Shown here: positions 1 through 10,448 of the stretch, piece by piece
How the letters are laid out: every line of letters begins with the position of its first letter
Position numbering within the stretch: the first letter of the stretch is position 1
DNA from: Euborellia annulipes
Taxonomy: Eukaryota; Arthropoda; Insecta; Dermaptera; Anisolabididae
Reading direction: 5' to 3'
Length of the DNA stretch: 64,000 nt
NCBI GenBank assembly: GCA_023213315.1
Contig: JAKCPI010005399.1
Span: 62,001 to 126,000 of the forward strand
Translations under genes and position numbers: made by a program
The notes under the pieces: model-generated
Database searches by the model: none
Told to the model about the DNA's origin: nothing
Seen by the model: the letters and a program-made list of their open reading frames with translations, nothing else

Positions 1-500
1 GATATCGATATTTTGATAGAATTACACGTTTTGGGATCCTCTGAGGGATCCCGCAAAATGGCCTGTCTGTGATCAATGTGTACGCGCTACGAGGTTGAAA
101 TTGTATACCTTAAGTTAGGTACGAAAATAAGTTTTTAAATAAAATCGGCCAAAAAGTACTGGTACTTTACTTATGTACTTATTCACTTTTTTTTTGATTT
201 TCTCAAAATTCGTTGTAATAATTTTGATTAAAATTCATAAATCAACAATTTTTTAGATGCTCTTATGTATATTCTCATTTTGCCCTTTAATTGTTTGAAG
301 TATGTTTTATTATTGTACTTCATAGGGAACAGAAATTGGTAACAAAATATAAATAATTTTCTATGTTTATAAATTTTAGATGTTGCGTTTAAATGTACCG
401 TACTTTCAGAAACTAAATATATGTCGACACAAAAAAATCTGGTGTGACAGGCACAAAACAACTTTCAATTACTGAAGTTAAGAGAAAGTTGTGTACTTAA
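1..500 (+). repeat. Family A hairpin-ended repeat, cut by window edge
   Basis: This copy enters at the left edge inside the family's conserved first half (the gtcgagattttgatgg region, here gatatcgatattttgatag). It then follows the family order: the cggccaaaaagtac block, the oligo-T tract, the gatgctct block, the gtaacaaaatataaa block and the terminal hairpin that begins near 445 with atctggtgtgac. The right arm stops after agaaagttgtgtac, so the last part of the hairpin is missing. It has no coding capacity. Confidence 0.8.
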
Positions 501-1480
501 GTGCAGATATTCTTATTTATTAGTATTTTTTTTATTGTTTGGAATTGGGAACAATAATTGATTTGCTCGTTCCAAAATCCAAAATTTTATTTTTTGAAAT
601 TTAACGAAATTTAAGCTTAATTTTTGTTGATTATCAGAAAAGAACAAAATTAACTATCAAATGGAGTAACAAATCTCTTCAGTAAAAATTAGATATCTCT
701 AAATGTAAAGATTACACGATAAGTCGGTCCTAAGGACAAAAATATATTTTATATTTGCATCTTTTAATGTATTTAAATATAATAGTTCATTTGTCTGAAA
801 AATAGAATAATTTGTTTTGTCAGAAGATGAATGGCAGTGAAAATAGAACCCGCATCTCTTGATGGAGGTGACATTTTTATTTGAGCATTTGCATAAACAA
901 AATAAATACAAATTCACAGTCAGGGTCGAGATGGGGGCATATTAAAAGAAAAAAAGGAGTGTGACCGCACGACCGAAGTGAAAACATTTATTAGAGTATA
1001 TTAGTCAAAAAATTAATAAAAATATTCAGAGTCGGAATTGGCAAACAAGCATCGCGACTCAAGGGAACCGAGCGTGATTCGTTCACTTTTCAGAAAAAAT
1101 TATGAACGAGATGCGCTCAAAGAAGTTTTCATTTCAAAAAAAAAAATATCATTTTTTGGATATATTAATACTATATATAACGAACCAGAGAGTAAAAGAA
1201 AAAACAAAAAAAAAAAAAGCAAATCAATCTCAGATTCTATGATGGCCACCAGGGAAAAATGGGAATAAACAAAACAAAACAACCAAATCAAAATCAATAG
1301 TGATTATTTATATATAACACCTTGGAAATTGTTTTTTTTTTTTACTAAAGGACCTAGTATTTATTCATTACTTTACAGAGTGTTGTGGGCGGTGAAATTT
1401 TAAAAGACCACTAAAGTCTGCTACCCTACAAATCTTCATACTTTATTACTATTATATAAATATATAAGGGATAATAACAA
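501..1480. other. AT-rich intergenic stretch, nothing recognised
   Basis: Mostly A/T runs. Short open frames here have low-complexity Lys/Asn/Phe composition and no recognisable domain. I see no repeat family boundary and no gene. Confidence 0.5.
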
Positions 1481-1482
1481 AC

Positions 1483-1620
1483 AAATCTGGTGGACAGTCG
1501 CACAGCACACAACTTTCTCTTAAAAAGTGCTGTCATACCAGTTTTTTTTTGTGTCGAGATATATTTAGTTTCCCATAGCACCTTAGTTCAAAATTAACCA
1601 CTTGCATTTTATAAGAAAAA
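1483..1620 (-). repeat. Family A fragment, hairpin end
   Basis: Carries the family A terminal hairpin (aatctggtg, cacacaactttctctta, then a shortened loop and taccag) followed by the gtgtcgagatatatttagttt block that lies just inside it. The rest of the element is absent. The hairpin has lost part of the right arm. Confidence 0.75.
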
Positions 1621-1865
1621 AGTAAAAAGTCAATTGATTGCATCTGATCTGTGTATTTCAATTGTATTTTATTATTATTATTATTGTTTGCAATAAGGCG
1701 CGCCAGCTACTAAGGCTATACGCGCCTCCCAGACCACCGCCACACAAAGCAATGCTTAAAGTCAATTAACCTAGTAGAATAAATAAATAAAACCGACTTA
1801 ATCAAAGAAAAATAAATAAACAAATAAACTAACAAACAAAAACAAAAATTCAGTAAATAAATAAG

Positions 1866-2132
1866 GAAGCGTACAAGTATTAAGTAACGCAATTTTTGAC
1901 CCCCCTCTCCTCCCCCCACATGAAACGCGCCGTAACATTTTTCTGAACCCGCCCCCCCTAGACGTTACGTAACACTCAAGTGGCTATTTTTATTTAAAAG
2001 TACCGGAAAGTCGCTAAAATACCAGTTACGTAACGCGTTGTTCAACCCCCCTGCCCCCTTGTAACGTATGGTAACGTTTTACGAGCCTCCCCCCAAATTG
2101 CGTTACGTAATACTTGTACGCTCTCTAAGCTA
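1866..2132. mobile_element. MITE G with TTACGTAA sites
   Basis: Terminal inverted repeats of about 27 bp: the left end starts near 1866 (agcgtacaagtatta, then gtaacgcaattt) and the right end carries the reverse complement (aaattgcgttacgtaatacttgtacgct). The flanks show a possible 3-bp taa duplication, which would fit a PIF/Harbinger-like element. Inside are three TTACGTAA palindromes (1965-1972, 2026-2033, 2103-2110) and C-rich tracts. It is non-coding. Confidence 0.7.
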
Positions 2133-2137
2133 ATCAA

Positions 2138-2370
2138 TTAAAAAATATCACAGTTTATCACAGGAGAAAAGAAAAAGGAATAAATAAACAAAAGAAAACA
2201 AAATAAATAAATACAGCCCCTGTATATATGAACAACAATAACAATAAAATTCAAATAAGTAAAAACCTTAAGTAAAAATATCACAGAGCTATCACAGGAA
2301 AGAAAAAATAAAAGAAAAGAAAAAACAAATAAATAAATATAAATAAAGAAACATAATATCACGGACTACC
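2138..2370. repeat. Imperfect tandem duplication, unit about 131 bp
   Basis: The block aaaatatcac, then tatcacagga followed by an A-rich purine run, occurs at 2143 and again near 2275. A third start (aatatcacgg) lies at 2355. Units are diverged and A-rich. There is no coding signal. Confidence 0.5.
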
Positions 2371-2862
2371 AAAAGGCAGAAAAAGGACTTTAATAAAGCA
2401 GGGGCGAGCCCTCCCCCCACCGAAATTTCCCAAACACATGTACATATATAGGGATATACAAACATCAACGCAATAAATTTTTCCGCAGAATGGAAAACTT
2501 TGGTTCCGCAAAAGAAAAAATGTTCCGCAAAAAATTTGATGTGAAAAAAAATTTAGTTTCTTAAAAAAAATTTTCCGCAGAAAAATTTTTGAGTTCAGCC
2601 CCCCCCCCCCCCCCGAAAAAAATTTCTATATACGCCCCTGTAATAAAGTCCTAGTACTTTTTGGCCGATTTTGTTCAAAAGCTTATTTTCACACCCAAGG
2701 GGGTGCCTAACTTATATATAAAATTTCAACCTCGTAGTTCATTTCTTTCATGTTTAATATTGTTCACACATACACAGACAGTCCGACAGACCAATTTGCG
2801 GAATCCACTGATATGATCGCAATACTATATATTACATATATAGGTAAGAGAAAGTAAAAAAA
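2371..2862 (-). repeat. Family A copy split by a hAT-type MITE
   Basis: The host sequence before (cagaaaaaggactt) and after (tcctagtactttttggcc) the inserted element reads as the continuous family A block ctgaaaaagtac, agtaaagtactagtac. It continues to the first-end hairpin (ctatatattacatatataggtaagagaaagt) at 2862. The hairpin-end half of this copy is missing. Confidence 0.7.
2399..2640. mobile_element. hAT-type MITE with 8-bp target duplication
   Basis: The ends are caggggcgagcc and the inverse tacgcccctg. The flanks carry an exact 8-bp direct repeat, taataaag (2391-2398 and 2641-2648). An 8-bp duplication and a CAGGGGCG-type end are typical of the hAT superfamily. The interior holds three ttccgca motifs and a poly-C tract. 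It is non-coding. Confidence 0.8.
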
Positions 2863-3672
2863 GTGAATATGTCAAATGATGCATATTTTTATATATAAAA
2901 AAAAGCTTTTAAATTTTTTTTTTTTATTATTAAATTTTGTCGATTTCCATCATAAACCTCTGATGAGTCTTTTTATGCCTTCTTTTCACGAAAAAGATAG
3001 AAGGTTCATTTTATATAGTCTGATAATTTTTGTATCTTCTATCGGATAATATATATTCCAATCTTAAAGTATCATTTTTTTTTTTTTTTACTTTTTTTTA
3101 TTCTCTCTGACCATTGACTTTAATATCCATAAAAAAGATACCGCTCGATTTTCAATTATAATTTTATTTTTATTCTTAAGATAAGATATGACTTACGGTT
3201 TGTAATTTATATAATACTGAACCGCGAGTCCAAAATTAGGTCACGCACCTTAAGATACGGTGGAGGGGGGAGGGTAAGTTCCCCTTCGCCATTTTTATCA
3301 CTTTGCATTAAATTTTTATCAGTTTTTTTTTAAATTATAACACAAAAAAAAAAAAAAAAAAAAAAATAAATTGGAAACCCAATTTATATTTGAAGGTTTT
3401 ATAAACCATGTGTGTAGTTGTAATTGTGTTGGGGAAGAGGAAGTTAATTTATGTGTTTAAATTAATATTTTTCTTTTATTGTTTTAATATTCCTTTTTAA
3501 TTTAAATCCGAATAATACCCTTTAATTAAATCATGTAAGGCAATATACAATTGCAACTTTTAAGGGCAATTCAAAATTGAAAAATTCATTATATAGAGAG
3601 GTGAGGTAAAAAAAAATAAATTTATTAATTGCAAGTGAATATTGAATTTTTATAAAAATTTTATTAGGTTAG
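2863..3672. other. AT-rich stretch with homopolymers
   Basis: Contains long A and T runs (poly-A near 3343-3366) and one GC-richer patch at 3215-3290. No gene, tRNA or known repeat end is visible. Confidence 0.5.
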
Positions 3673-3673
3673 A

Positions 3674-4322
3674 TTTTTACTTTCTCTTACCTCTAGATAT
3701 ATGTTAATTTATAGAGAGAGAAAGTATTGGATTCATGTCATAAAATCCGATGTCGAGATTTTGATGGATATACACGTTTTGAGGTCCCCTGAATCCAATA
3801 AAGGGATTTTCGCGACATGGTCTGTCTGACTGTGAACAAAATATCTCAAGATCGAAAAGAGCTAGGAGGTTGAAATTTTATAATTAAGTTAGGCACCCCC
3901 ATGGGACGGGACACGAAGCTTTTGAACAAAATCGAACAAAGAGTAATAGTATTTTACTGATGTAGTTTTTCAGTTTTTTTTGAATTTATCAAAATTTGCT
4001 CCGATCGTTTTTTTTTTTTTTTTTTAATTCAAAAATCAATTATTTTTTAGATGCTCTTTCAAATGTATATTCTCATTTTCCCATTGAAATCTTCTGAAGA
4101 CCACTTTACTCTTGTACTCCATAGAAAAGATAGGAGAAATTGTTTTCCATGGTAACAAAATATAAATATTTTGCCATACTTATAAATTGTACATCTTGAA
4201 AATAGAATGTACCTTACTGTTGGAAAGTAAATATATGTCGACACAAAAAATCTGGTGTGACAAGCACAGTACACAACTTTCGATTAACAAAGGTAAGAGA
4301 AAGTTGTGTGCTGTGGCCAGTC
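3674..4322 (+). repeat. Family A copy
   Basis: Runs from the first-end hairpin (actttctcttacc, then atagagagagaaag) through all family blocks to the terminal hairpin. The right arm of that hairpin stops after ctgtggccag, so the end is truncated. Microsatellite-prone positions are short here. Confidence 0.85.
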
Positions 4323-4328
4323 CGAACT

Positions 4329-4450
4329 CATGAAAATAAGCTTTTAAACAAAATCGGCAAAAAAGTAATAGTACTTTACTGATTAACTTGTTCAGATTTT
4401 TTTCTTTTTTTATTTTCTCAAAATTCAATCAAACGATTTAATTAATTCAT
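4329..4450 (+). repeat. Family A internal fragment
   Basis: Immediately after the preceding copy the sequence re-enters the family at the gaaaataagcttttaa, aatcggcaaaaaagta block and runs to the atttaattaattc region. This looks like a second copy fused by deletion or recombination. Confidence 0.65.
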
Positions 4451-4575
4451 GGTAAAGATTAGCAAAAACAAATAAGGGATTAATTTTATTTATCCTGTGA
4501 TATTTTGAAGAAAACTTACTTAATTCATTATATTTAAAAAAAAAATTCAAAAACAAACGATTCGATAGCTTCCAC

Positions 4576-4613
<38 letters not shown>

Positions 4614-5097
4614 AAAATGTGATTAAAATCCCTAAGTAGCAATTTATCAGATGGATGAAGTGAAAATACGTACATCACTAATTTCACTCTACTTGGAAGG
4701 GAATCCCGCAACATTTTATTTATAAAAGAAACTAAACAACGTGGTTTAAGGGAATTAAATATTATTCATATATGCCCTACATAAAAAAAGATGTTTTAAA
4801 TTCATTGAGCTCATTAAAAATGGATTTTGGTTAAATGTCAAATGAGTTAATGCATGAAATTTAATTCACCCCAATCCAAATGGAGGTGTCCTTTTGACAG
4901 AAAGGGGATGGGCAAGCGATGCGATTATCAATCAAATACTACAGAGGAATTTTTCATATTCAGGGCTATTTAACATCGTTGAACGTCAATATTTAAAAAT
5001 TTGTCGCAAGTAAAATATTTAAGTCGGTCAAATATGAATTTTTTTTTTTAAGTCAAAAAAAATACAAACATCGGATTCAATAAGTTTAATTTTAATT
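4451..5097. other. AT-rich stretch, poly-T tract
   Basis: Includes a T run of about 32 at 4578-4609. Otherwise AT-rich single-copy-looking sequence without a recognisable gene or repeat. Confidence 0.5.
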
Positions 5098-5104
5098 ACA
5101 AAAA

Positions 5105-5967
5105 TAAAAAATCTGGTGTGACTGGCGCACAGCGCACAACTTTCTCTTACCCTTCGGTAAGAGAAAGTTGTGCACCGTGCTGGTCACACCAGATTTTTTG
5201 TGTCGAGATATATTTAGTTTCCCATAGCACCTTAGTTTCAAACTTTCATTTAAAATGTTGACTGCTTGAAATAAACTATGGTTATTTTTCATAATTTTAA
5301 TCTCATATTTGGACATTTTATACACAATATAGAATCGTAAATAAATACAAAATTTCATAAGAATTAGAAAAAAAAAATTTTAAATGCGTAAAAAGTTCCA
5401 AAGGGGACCCCCTTTTGAATCGAAATTAACATACAAATCCCTATAGGAAATTAACATTAGGCCTATGCAAAGATAAGGTGGAAAGGGAATTTAAAAAGAG
5501 TAGAGAGAGACGATAATGTTTGCAAGTGAGAGAGAGAGAGAGAGAGACATATATGTTTTCTTTGAAACAATTAAAGACACAAATAAAATAAAAATAAATG
5601 GGAATTTAAATAATAATTGATTTTTTAATCTAATAAAAAGAAAAAGATTTAAATTCGGTTACCATGGCAACCATTTCTATCTTCCCTATGAAGAACAAGA
5701 GTAAAGTGGTCTTCAGAAGATTTCAACGGCAAAATGAGAATATACATTTTAAAGAGCATCTAAAAAATCGTTGATTTATGAATTTTAAAAAAAATCCTTG
5801 GAGGGAATTTTGAGAAAATCGAAAAAAACTAAAAAAGTACATCAGTAAAGTACTAGTACTTTTTGGCCGATTTTGTTCAAAAGCTTATTTTGAGATTCTT
5901 CAAAGGTACCTAAGTTAAATATAAAATTTCAATCCGCTAGCTCAACTCCTTCATGCTAAAAATCTGT

Positions 5968-6017
<50 letters not shown>

Positions 6018-6155
6018 CAATTTGCGGGACCCACTTTTTTGGACTCAGGGGACCTCAAAACATGTATATCCATCAAAATCTCGACATCGAATTTTTGACA
6101 TGATCGCAATACTTTCTCTCCTATATATTTCATATATAGGGTACGAGAAAGTAAA
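5105..6155 (-). repeat. Family A full-length copy, long subtype
   Basis: Read on the minus strand it runs from the first-end hairpin (6155) to the terminal hairpin (5105-5205), whose arms pair over about 45 bp around ttacccttcggtaa. It is the long subtype, with an extra middle section (gggacccccttttgaatcg, 5404). A (CA)n tract lies at 5969-6014, the family's fixed microsatellite position. A (GA)n tract at 5528-5547 is specific to this group of copies. Confidence 0.9.
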
Positions 6156-6204
6156 ATAAGTTAAATAAACAATACATAGGAAAACGAGTCAATGGCTAAA
6201 ATAA

Positions 6205-6676
6205 AAAATCTGGTGTGACTGGCGCACAGCACAAAACTTTCTCTTACCCTTCGGTAAGAGAAAGTTGTGCACTGTGCTGGTCACACCAGATTTTTTGTGT
6301 CGAGATATATTTAGTTTCCGATAGCACCTTAGTTTCAAACTTGCATTTTAAATGTTGACTGCTTCAAATAAACTATGGTTATTTTTCAAAATTTTAATCT
6401 CATATTTGGACATTTTATACACAATATAGAATCGTAAATAAATACAAAATTTCATAAGAATTGGAAAAAAAAATTTTAAATGCGTAAAAAGTTCTAAAGG
6501 GGACCCCCTTTTGAATCGAAATTAACATACAAATCCCTATAGGAAATTAACATTAGGCCTATGCGAAGATAAGGTGGAAAGGGAATTTAATAAAAAGAGT
6601 AGAGAGAGACGATAATGTTTGCAAGTGAGAGAGAGACATATATGTTTTCTTTGAAACAATTAAAACAGAAATAAAA
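6205..6676 (-). repeat. Family A half copy
   Basis: Almost identical to 5105-5580: terminal hairpin, then the long-subtype middle section, ending at tgaaacaattaaaacagaaataaa. It is followed at once by the terminal hairpin of the next copy. Its first half is missing. Confidence 0.9.
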
Positions 6677-7556
6677 AAAAAAAATCTGGTGTGACTGGCG
6701 CACAGCACACAACTTTCTCTTACCCTTCGGTAAGAGAAAGTTGCGCACTGTGCTGGTCACACCAGATTTTTTGTGTCGAGATATATTTAGTTTCCGATAG
6801 CACCTTAGTTTCAAACTTGGATTTTAAATGTTGACTGCTTCAAATAAACTATGGTTATTTTTCAAAATTTTAATCTCATATTTGGACATTTTATACACAA
6901 TATAGAATCGTAAATAAATACAAAATTTCATAAGAATTGGAAAAAAAAATTTTAAATGCCTAAAAAGTTCTAAAGGGGACCCCCTTTTGAATCGAAATTA
7001 ACATACAAATCCCTATAGGAAATTAACATTGTTCCTATGCGAAGATAAGGTGGAAAGGGAATTTAAAAAGAGTAGAGACAGACGATAATGTTTGCAAGTG
7101 AGAGAGAGACATTTATGTTTTCTTTGAAACAATTAAAGACACAAATAAATTTAAAAAAAATGGGAATTTAAATAATAATTGATTTTTAATCTAATAAAAA
7201 GAAAAAGATTTAAATTCCGTTACCATGGCAACCATTTCTATCTTTCCTATGAAGAACAAGAGTAAAGTGGTCTTCAGAAGATTTCAACGGCAAAATGAGA
7301 ATATACATTTTAAAGAGCATCTAAAAAATAATTGATTTTTGAATTTTAAAAAAAATCCTTGGAGGGAATTTTGAGAAAATCGAAAAAAACTGAAAAAGTA
7401 CATCAGTAAAGTACTAGTACTTTTTGGCCGATTTTGTTCAAAAGCTTATTTTGAGCGTGTGGGAAGGTACCTAAGTTAAATATAAAATTTCAATCCGGTA
7501 GCTCAATTCCTTCATGCTAAAAATCTGTCCACACATACAGACACACACACACACAT

Positions 7557-7587
<31 letters not shown>

Positions 7588-7728
7588 CAATTTGCGGGAC
7601 CCACTTTTTTGGACTCAGGGGACCTCAAAACATGTATATCCATCAAAATCTCGACATCGAATTTTTGACATGATCGCAATACTTTCTCTCCTATATATTT
7701 CATATATAGGCTAAGAGAAAGTAAAAAA
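6677..7728 (-). repeat. Family A full-length copy, long subtype
   Basis: A near duplicate of 5105-6155. Diagnostic differences are the gagcgtgtgggaaggtacc variant (7453-7471) and an interrupted (CA)n tract at 7540-7583. It lies in the same orientation as the two preceding copies, making a three-copy head-to-tail cluster. Confidence 0.9.
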
Positions 7729-8167
7729 AACAATAATTTCGTAAATTGTAATAATTGTTATCTATATAACGGACTGATTTTTAAGTGCCGAGTTATCTAG
7801 TTATATTTTATACGTAACAAAAGAAACCAGTACAACCCTTGTAATATTATTATTTTTTATAAGAGAATCTTTAAAGCAATAAACATCCCATATATCCCAT
7901 AAATATCCCAGTCTTTTTATTACAAATAATGTATATCGAAATATCATTTTATATCTTTTTTTAATGTCCATCCAAAAAGGTGATATAATCCCAATCCCTG
8001 TGGACTCTTTGTTTAAAAGAATATAGCTTTATATAGATTCGTATTTTTATTAGTAGCAAAAACTAATATAATTATTTTTTCTTCTTTGTAGAAGCCGACA
8101 CCCTAACCCGCTACACCAGCGAGCCCCAGGAGTTTCTAATATTCTGATGTGATTGATTCAATATGAC
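7729..8167. other. AT-rich stretch, nothing recognised
   Basis: Three imperfect atatccca motifs occur at 7885-7912. No gene or repeat boundary seen. Confidence 0.45.
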
Positions 8168-8393
8168 TCTTCTTCTTCATCTGCCCTCGCCCCATTCCCG
8201 CGATGCGGGAGGACTTACTTCAACCCTATTGTGCGTTTTTACTACCAGAAGAAATAGGACAGGCCGGCCTGTCGCACGGTCTGACGTCTGTTGAAAAGAG
8301 GAAGGAAGAGACAGACATACAAAGAACTGAATGTCCCAGCTCGGGCAGCTCGTGGTCGCCATCCACGTACCCACAAGATGTGGGTCCCTGAGC
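8168..8393 (-). mobile_element. Short retroposon S (SINE-like), copy 1
   Basis: On the minus strand it starts gctcagggacccacatcttg, with a CCCACA-aga-TGTGGG hairpin at its head. It passes through the conserved cgtcagaccgtgcgac block and ends in a GAA-rich tail (8168-8180 read in reverse), as expected for a retroposon 3' end. No clear tRNA A and B boxes are visible. No target duplication is found for this copy. Confidence 0.75.
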
Positions 8394-8423
8394 GAAATAT
8401 AAGACAAAACTAAACAGTTAATA

Positions 8424-8575
8424 AATAAAGAATTATATATATCATGTGTTGGTCCATGAGGTAATTATGAAAAACATATAACCAAGTATTTATTAATTTA
8501 AATAAGCGAAAAATGTAGGTACCGCCGGGAGTTGCACCACGGATCTTGTCGATTTACGCTCAACATGCCCTACTG
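8424..8575. repeat. Family D half palindrome with tRNA-like arm
   Basis: Matches the left arm and loop of the full palindrome at 55665-55822: aacatataaccaagtattta, gtaggtaccgccgggagt and cgatttacgctcaacatgcc. It also shares the outside flank (catgtgttggtccatgagg). The right arm is replaced by other sequence. A degenerate T-arm-like piece (cccgggttctaatgccggg) lies nearby at 8650-8668. Confidence 0.7.
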
Positions 8576-8837
8576 TTGGACCTAAACAGTTAATTTTAAG
8601 GTTCAGTTGCTTGATGAAAGCACATCGATTCCCCGAATAGGTAAGAGATCCCGGGTTCTAATGCCGGGAATCAGGGGACATATTGACAAGTGAAATGCTG
8701 TGGTCCAGAGGTATGCTAAGTAAAAATTGGATTTATAGGCCTTTAATTATATATATTTATTAGAAAAATAAATATACTCACAAAATAAGTTAAATTTTTT
8801 TTTTGAATTGATTGTGCCATAATGAAGATTTATTTTT

Positions 8838-9313
8838 TCTAAGGGCCGTCCGCCAAAAATTAAATAACTTGGCATATTATCCTTTTATTTGTAAATGTTT
8901 CGATCCCAGTAAGATGAAATCATACTAAGTACAAGCAACCGTCACCACACCTGTTGAAAAGATGAAGGAAGAGACAGATATACAAAGAACTGAAAGACTG
9001 CCTGTCCCAGCTCGGGCAGCTCGTGGTTGCCATCCACGTACCCACAAGATGTGGGCCCCTGAGCGTCCCATCTAATATGACAAAGAAGATAAGAATTATT
9101 TTAAATTTAAATTTTATAAAAAATTTTCAAAATTTATAATTTTTATTATTAATTGCATTCTTGGAATGCTTATCTGCTTGTCATATTGGATAGGAGTTTG
9201 TGACGATTTGCAAAACATTTGTTGCTTGTACTGAGGATGATTCCATCTCACTGGAACCGAAATATTTACAAATAAACGGATAATATGCAAAGTTAATTAA
9301 TTTTTGGCCGTTG
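8838..9313 (+). mobile_element. Family B palindrome holding an S copy
   Basis: The arms are 8838-8945 (ctaagggccgtccgccaaaa, then ttatttgtaaatg) and 9197-9313 (catttgttgcttgtactg, then ttttggccgttggtcccta). The right arm carries a hammerhead-like core at 9226-9271: ttgta, CTGAGGA, a hairpin TTCC/GGAA, CGAAATAT, ttacaa. The left arm has a decayed version on the minus strand. A truncated S retroposon occupies the loop. Confidence 0.65.
8950..9064 (-). mobile_element. Short retroposon S, truncated copy 2
   Basis: Only the head half is present, from gctcaggggcccacatcttg (minus strand, 9064) to the caacagg block. The GAA-tail half is absent. It lies in the loop of a family B palindrome. Confidence 0.75.
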
Positions 9314-9427
9314 GTCCCTAGAAAAAATATGAAAAAATTAAATTTTATTTTATTTAATTGCTAACCGGCCTGGTTAGCCCCATCGCATTTATGAGAAAAA
9401 AAAAACATTTATTATTACATTTTGATT
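9314..9427. other. AT-rich spacer between two B elements
   Basis: No feature seen. Confidence 0.4.
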
Positions 9428-9594
9428 AATTGATTTAGCGATTATTGTTATTAGAAATAAAATACTTTTTTTGGCATAAATCGTGGTTTATTCAAGCAAA
9501 TAATAACTAAGTGTTATTAATTAATTACACAAACAACGTTTCGGCTGTAGATTTAGCAGCTAAAATTATACCTTTTATTTCTAATTTATTATTA
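9428..9594. mobile_element. Family B relic, single arm
   Basis: Shares gatttagcgattattgttat, the ttttggcataaatcgtgg block and aagtgttattaatta with the element at 17261-17640. The minus-strand sequence gctgctaaatctacagccga, followed by aacgtt, is a decayed hammerhead-like core in which the CTGANGA motif is lost. Confidence 0.6.
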
Positions 9595-10310
9595 CATATT
9601 CTCAATGCATTATAACGTACATGTTAAGAATAATTGTAATAAAATAAATCGATTGATATTGGGTTCAAATTTTTTGATGAGGAATTTGTTGATATTAACT
9701 CCTGTCAAAAGAATATATCGGCAACATGATGAGCTCAAATGCGATAACTAAATGAGGTAGGATGTTAAAGCCTCTGCTGGTGTTAAGTACTTGTTATTAT
9801 ACTTAAGTAGTTAAAAAACGCTAATGTATTTAATCTGATGAAGAACAACTTAATGTTATCCATCCCCTTGGAGGAGAAGATCAAGAATGTGAAGTGGAAT
9901 TAGTGAAAAAGGGAGAGGGTTATTTATTTAACAGAAGTAGCTATTCTATAATTAAGCTATTTTAATTAATATAGAGAGAAAACTAAAATGATGAAGAACA
10001 AGAAATTTTGAAAATTATATTTTAGAATTTTACAAACATTAGCTCATACTCAGTTAATTGTTTGAACACTTCACTGTGGTTATTTTCTTAGCTTTAATTA
10101 AGATGTTGAAGAAGAATAAAGAAATAGCATTTCCATTAACTATTCTAAATGGATTTGTAGGGAATCGGGTGAAAGGGCTCGACTCCCTTTCTCTTTTAAA
10201 CCAACTATCAAAACAGAAATGTTATTTGAGATCAATTCATAAAACAAATAGCAATTATGCTATTATACTATATATAGTTTAATTATTTATTTTTTAATTT
10301 CCAAATAAAT
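9595..10310. other. AT-rich stretch, nothing recognised
   Basis: Contains a 74-codon open frame (10058-10282, +) with no recognisable domain and composition like the surrounding noncoding DNA. I do not call it a gene. Confidence 0.45.
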
Positions 10311-10311
10311 T

Positions 10312-10378
10312 ATTACTTTCTCTTACCCTATATATGAAATAGAGAAAGTATTGCGATCATGTCAAAAATTCTCAAATT
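10312..10378 (+). repeat. Family A first-end fragment
   Basis: Only the first-end hairpin (ttactttctcttaccctata, then gagaaagtattgcgatc) and a few bases of the next block remain. Confidence 0.75.
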
Positions 10379-10448
10379 GCTTACCCCCTCCAAATAAATA
10401 CATTTTAAAGGAAATAGAAGAATGGAAAATTTTTCTCTCTCTATTGTA

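Noticed and set aside
3040..3120. Possible CRISPR-like or ordered direct repeats in A/T-rich regions
   Set aside because: The repeats are homopolymer and low-complexity runs without regular spacers, and the DNA is eukaryotic in character.
5951..6159. Open frames with Thr-His or Cys-Val runs
   Set aside because: They translate the (CA)n/(GT)n tract of family A copies (also 7512-7733, 33268-33549, 42299-42585, 63635-63832).
8640..8680. Possible tRNA gene around cccgggttctaatgccggg
   Set aside because: Only a T-arm-like piece is present. No acceptor, D-arm or anticodon stem can be drawn around it.
10058..10282. 74-codon frame on the plus strand
   Set aside because: Composition matches the AT-rich background and no domain or signal peptide is convincing.
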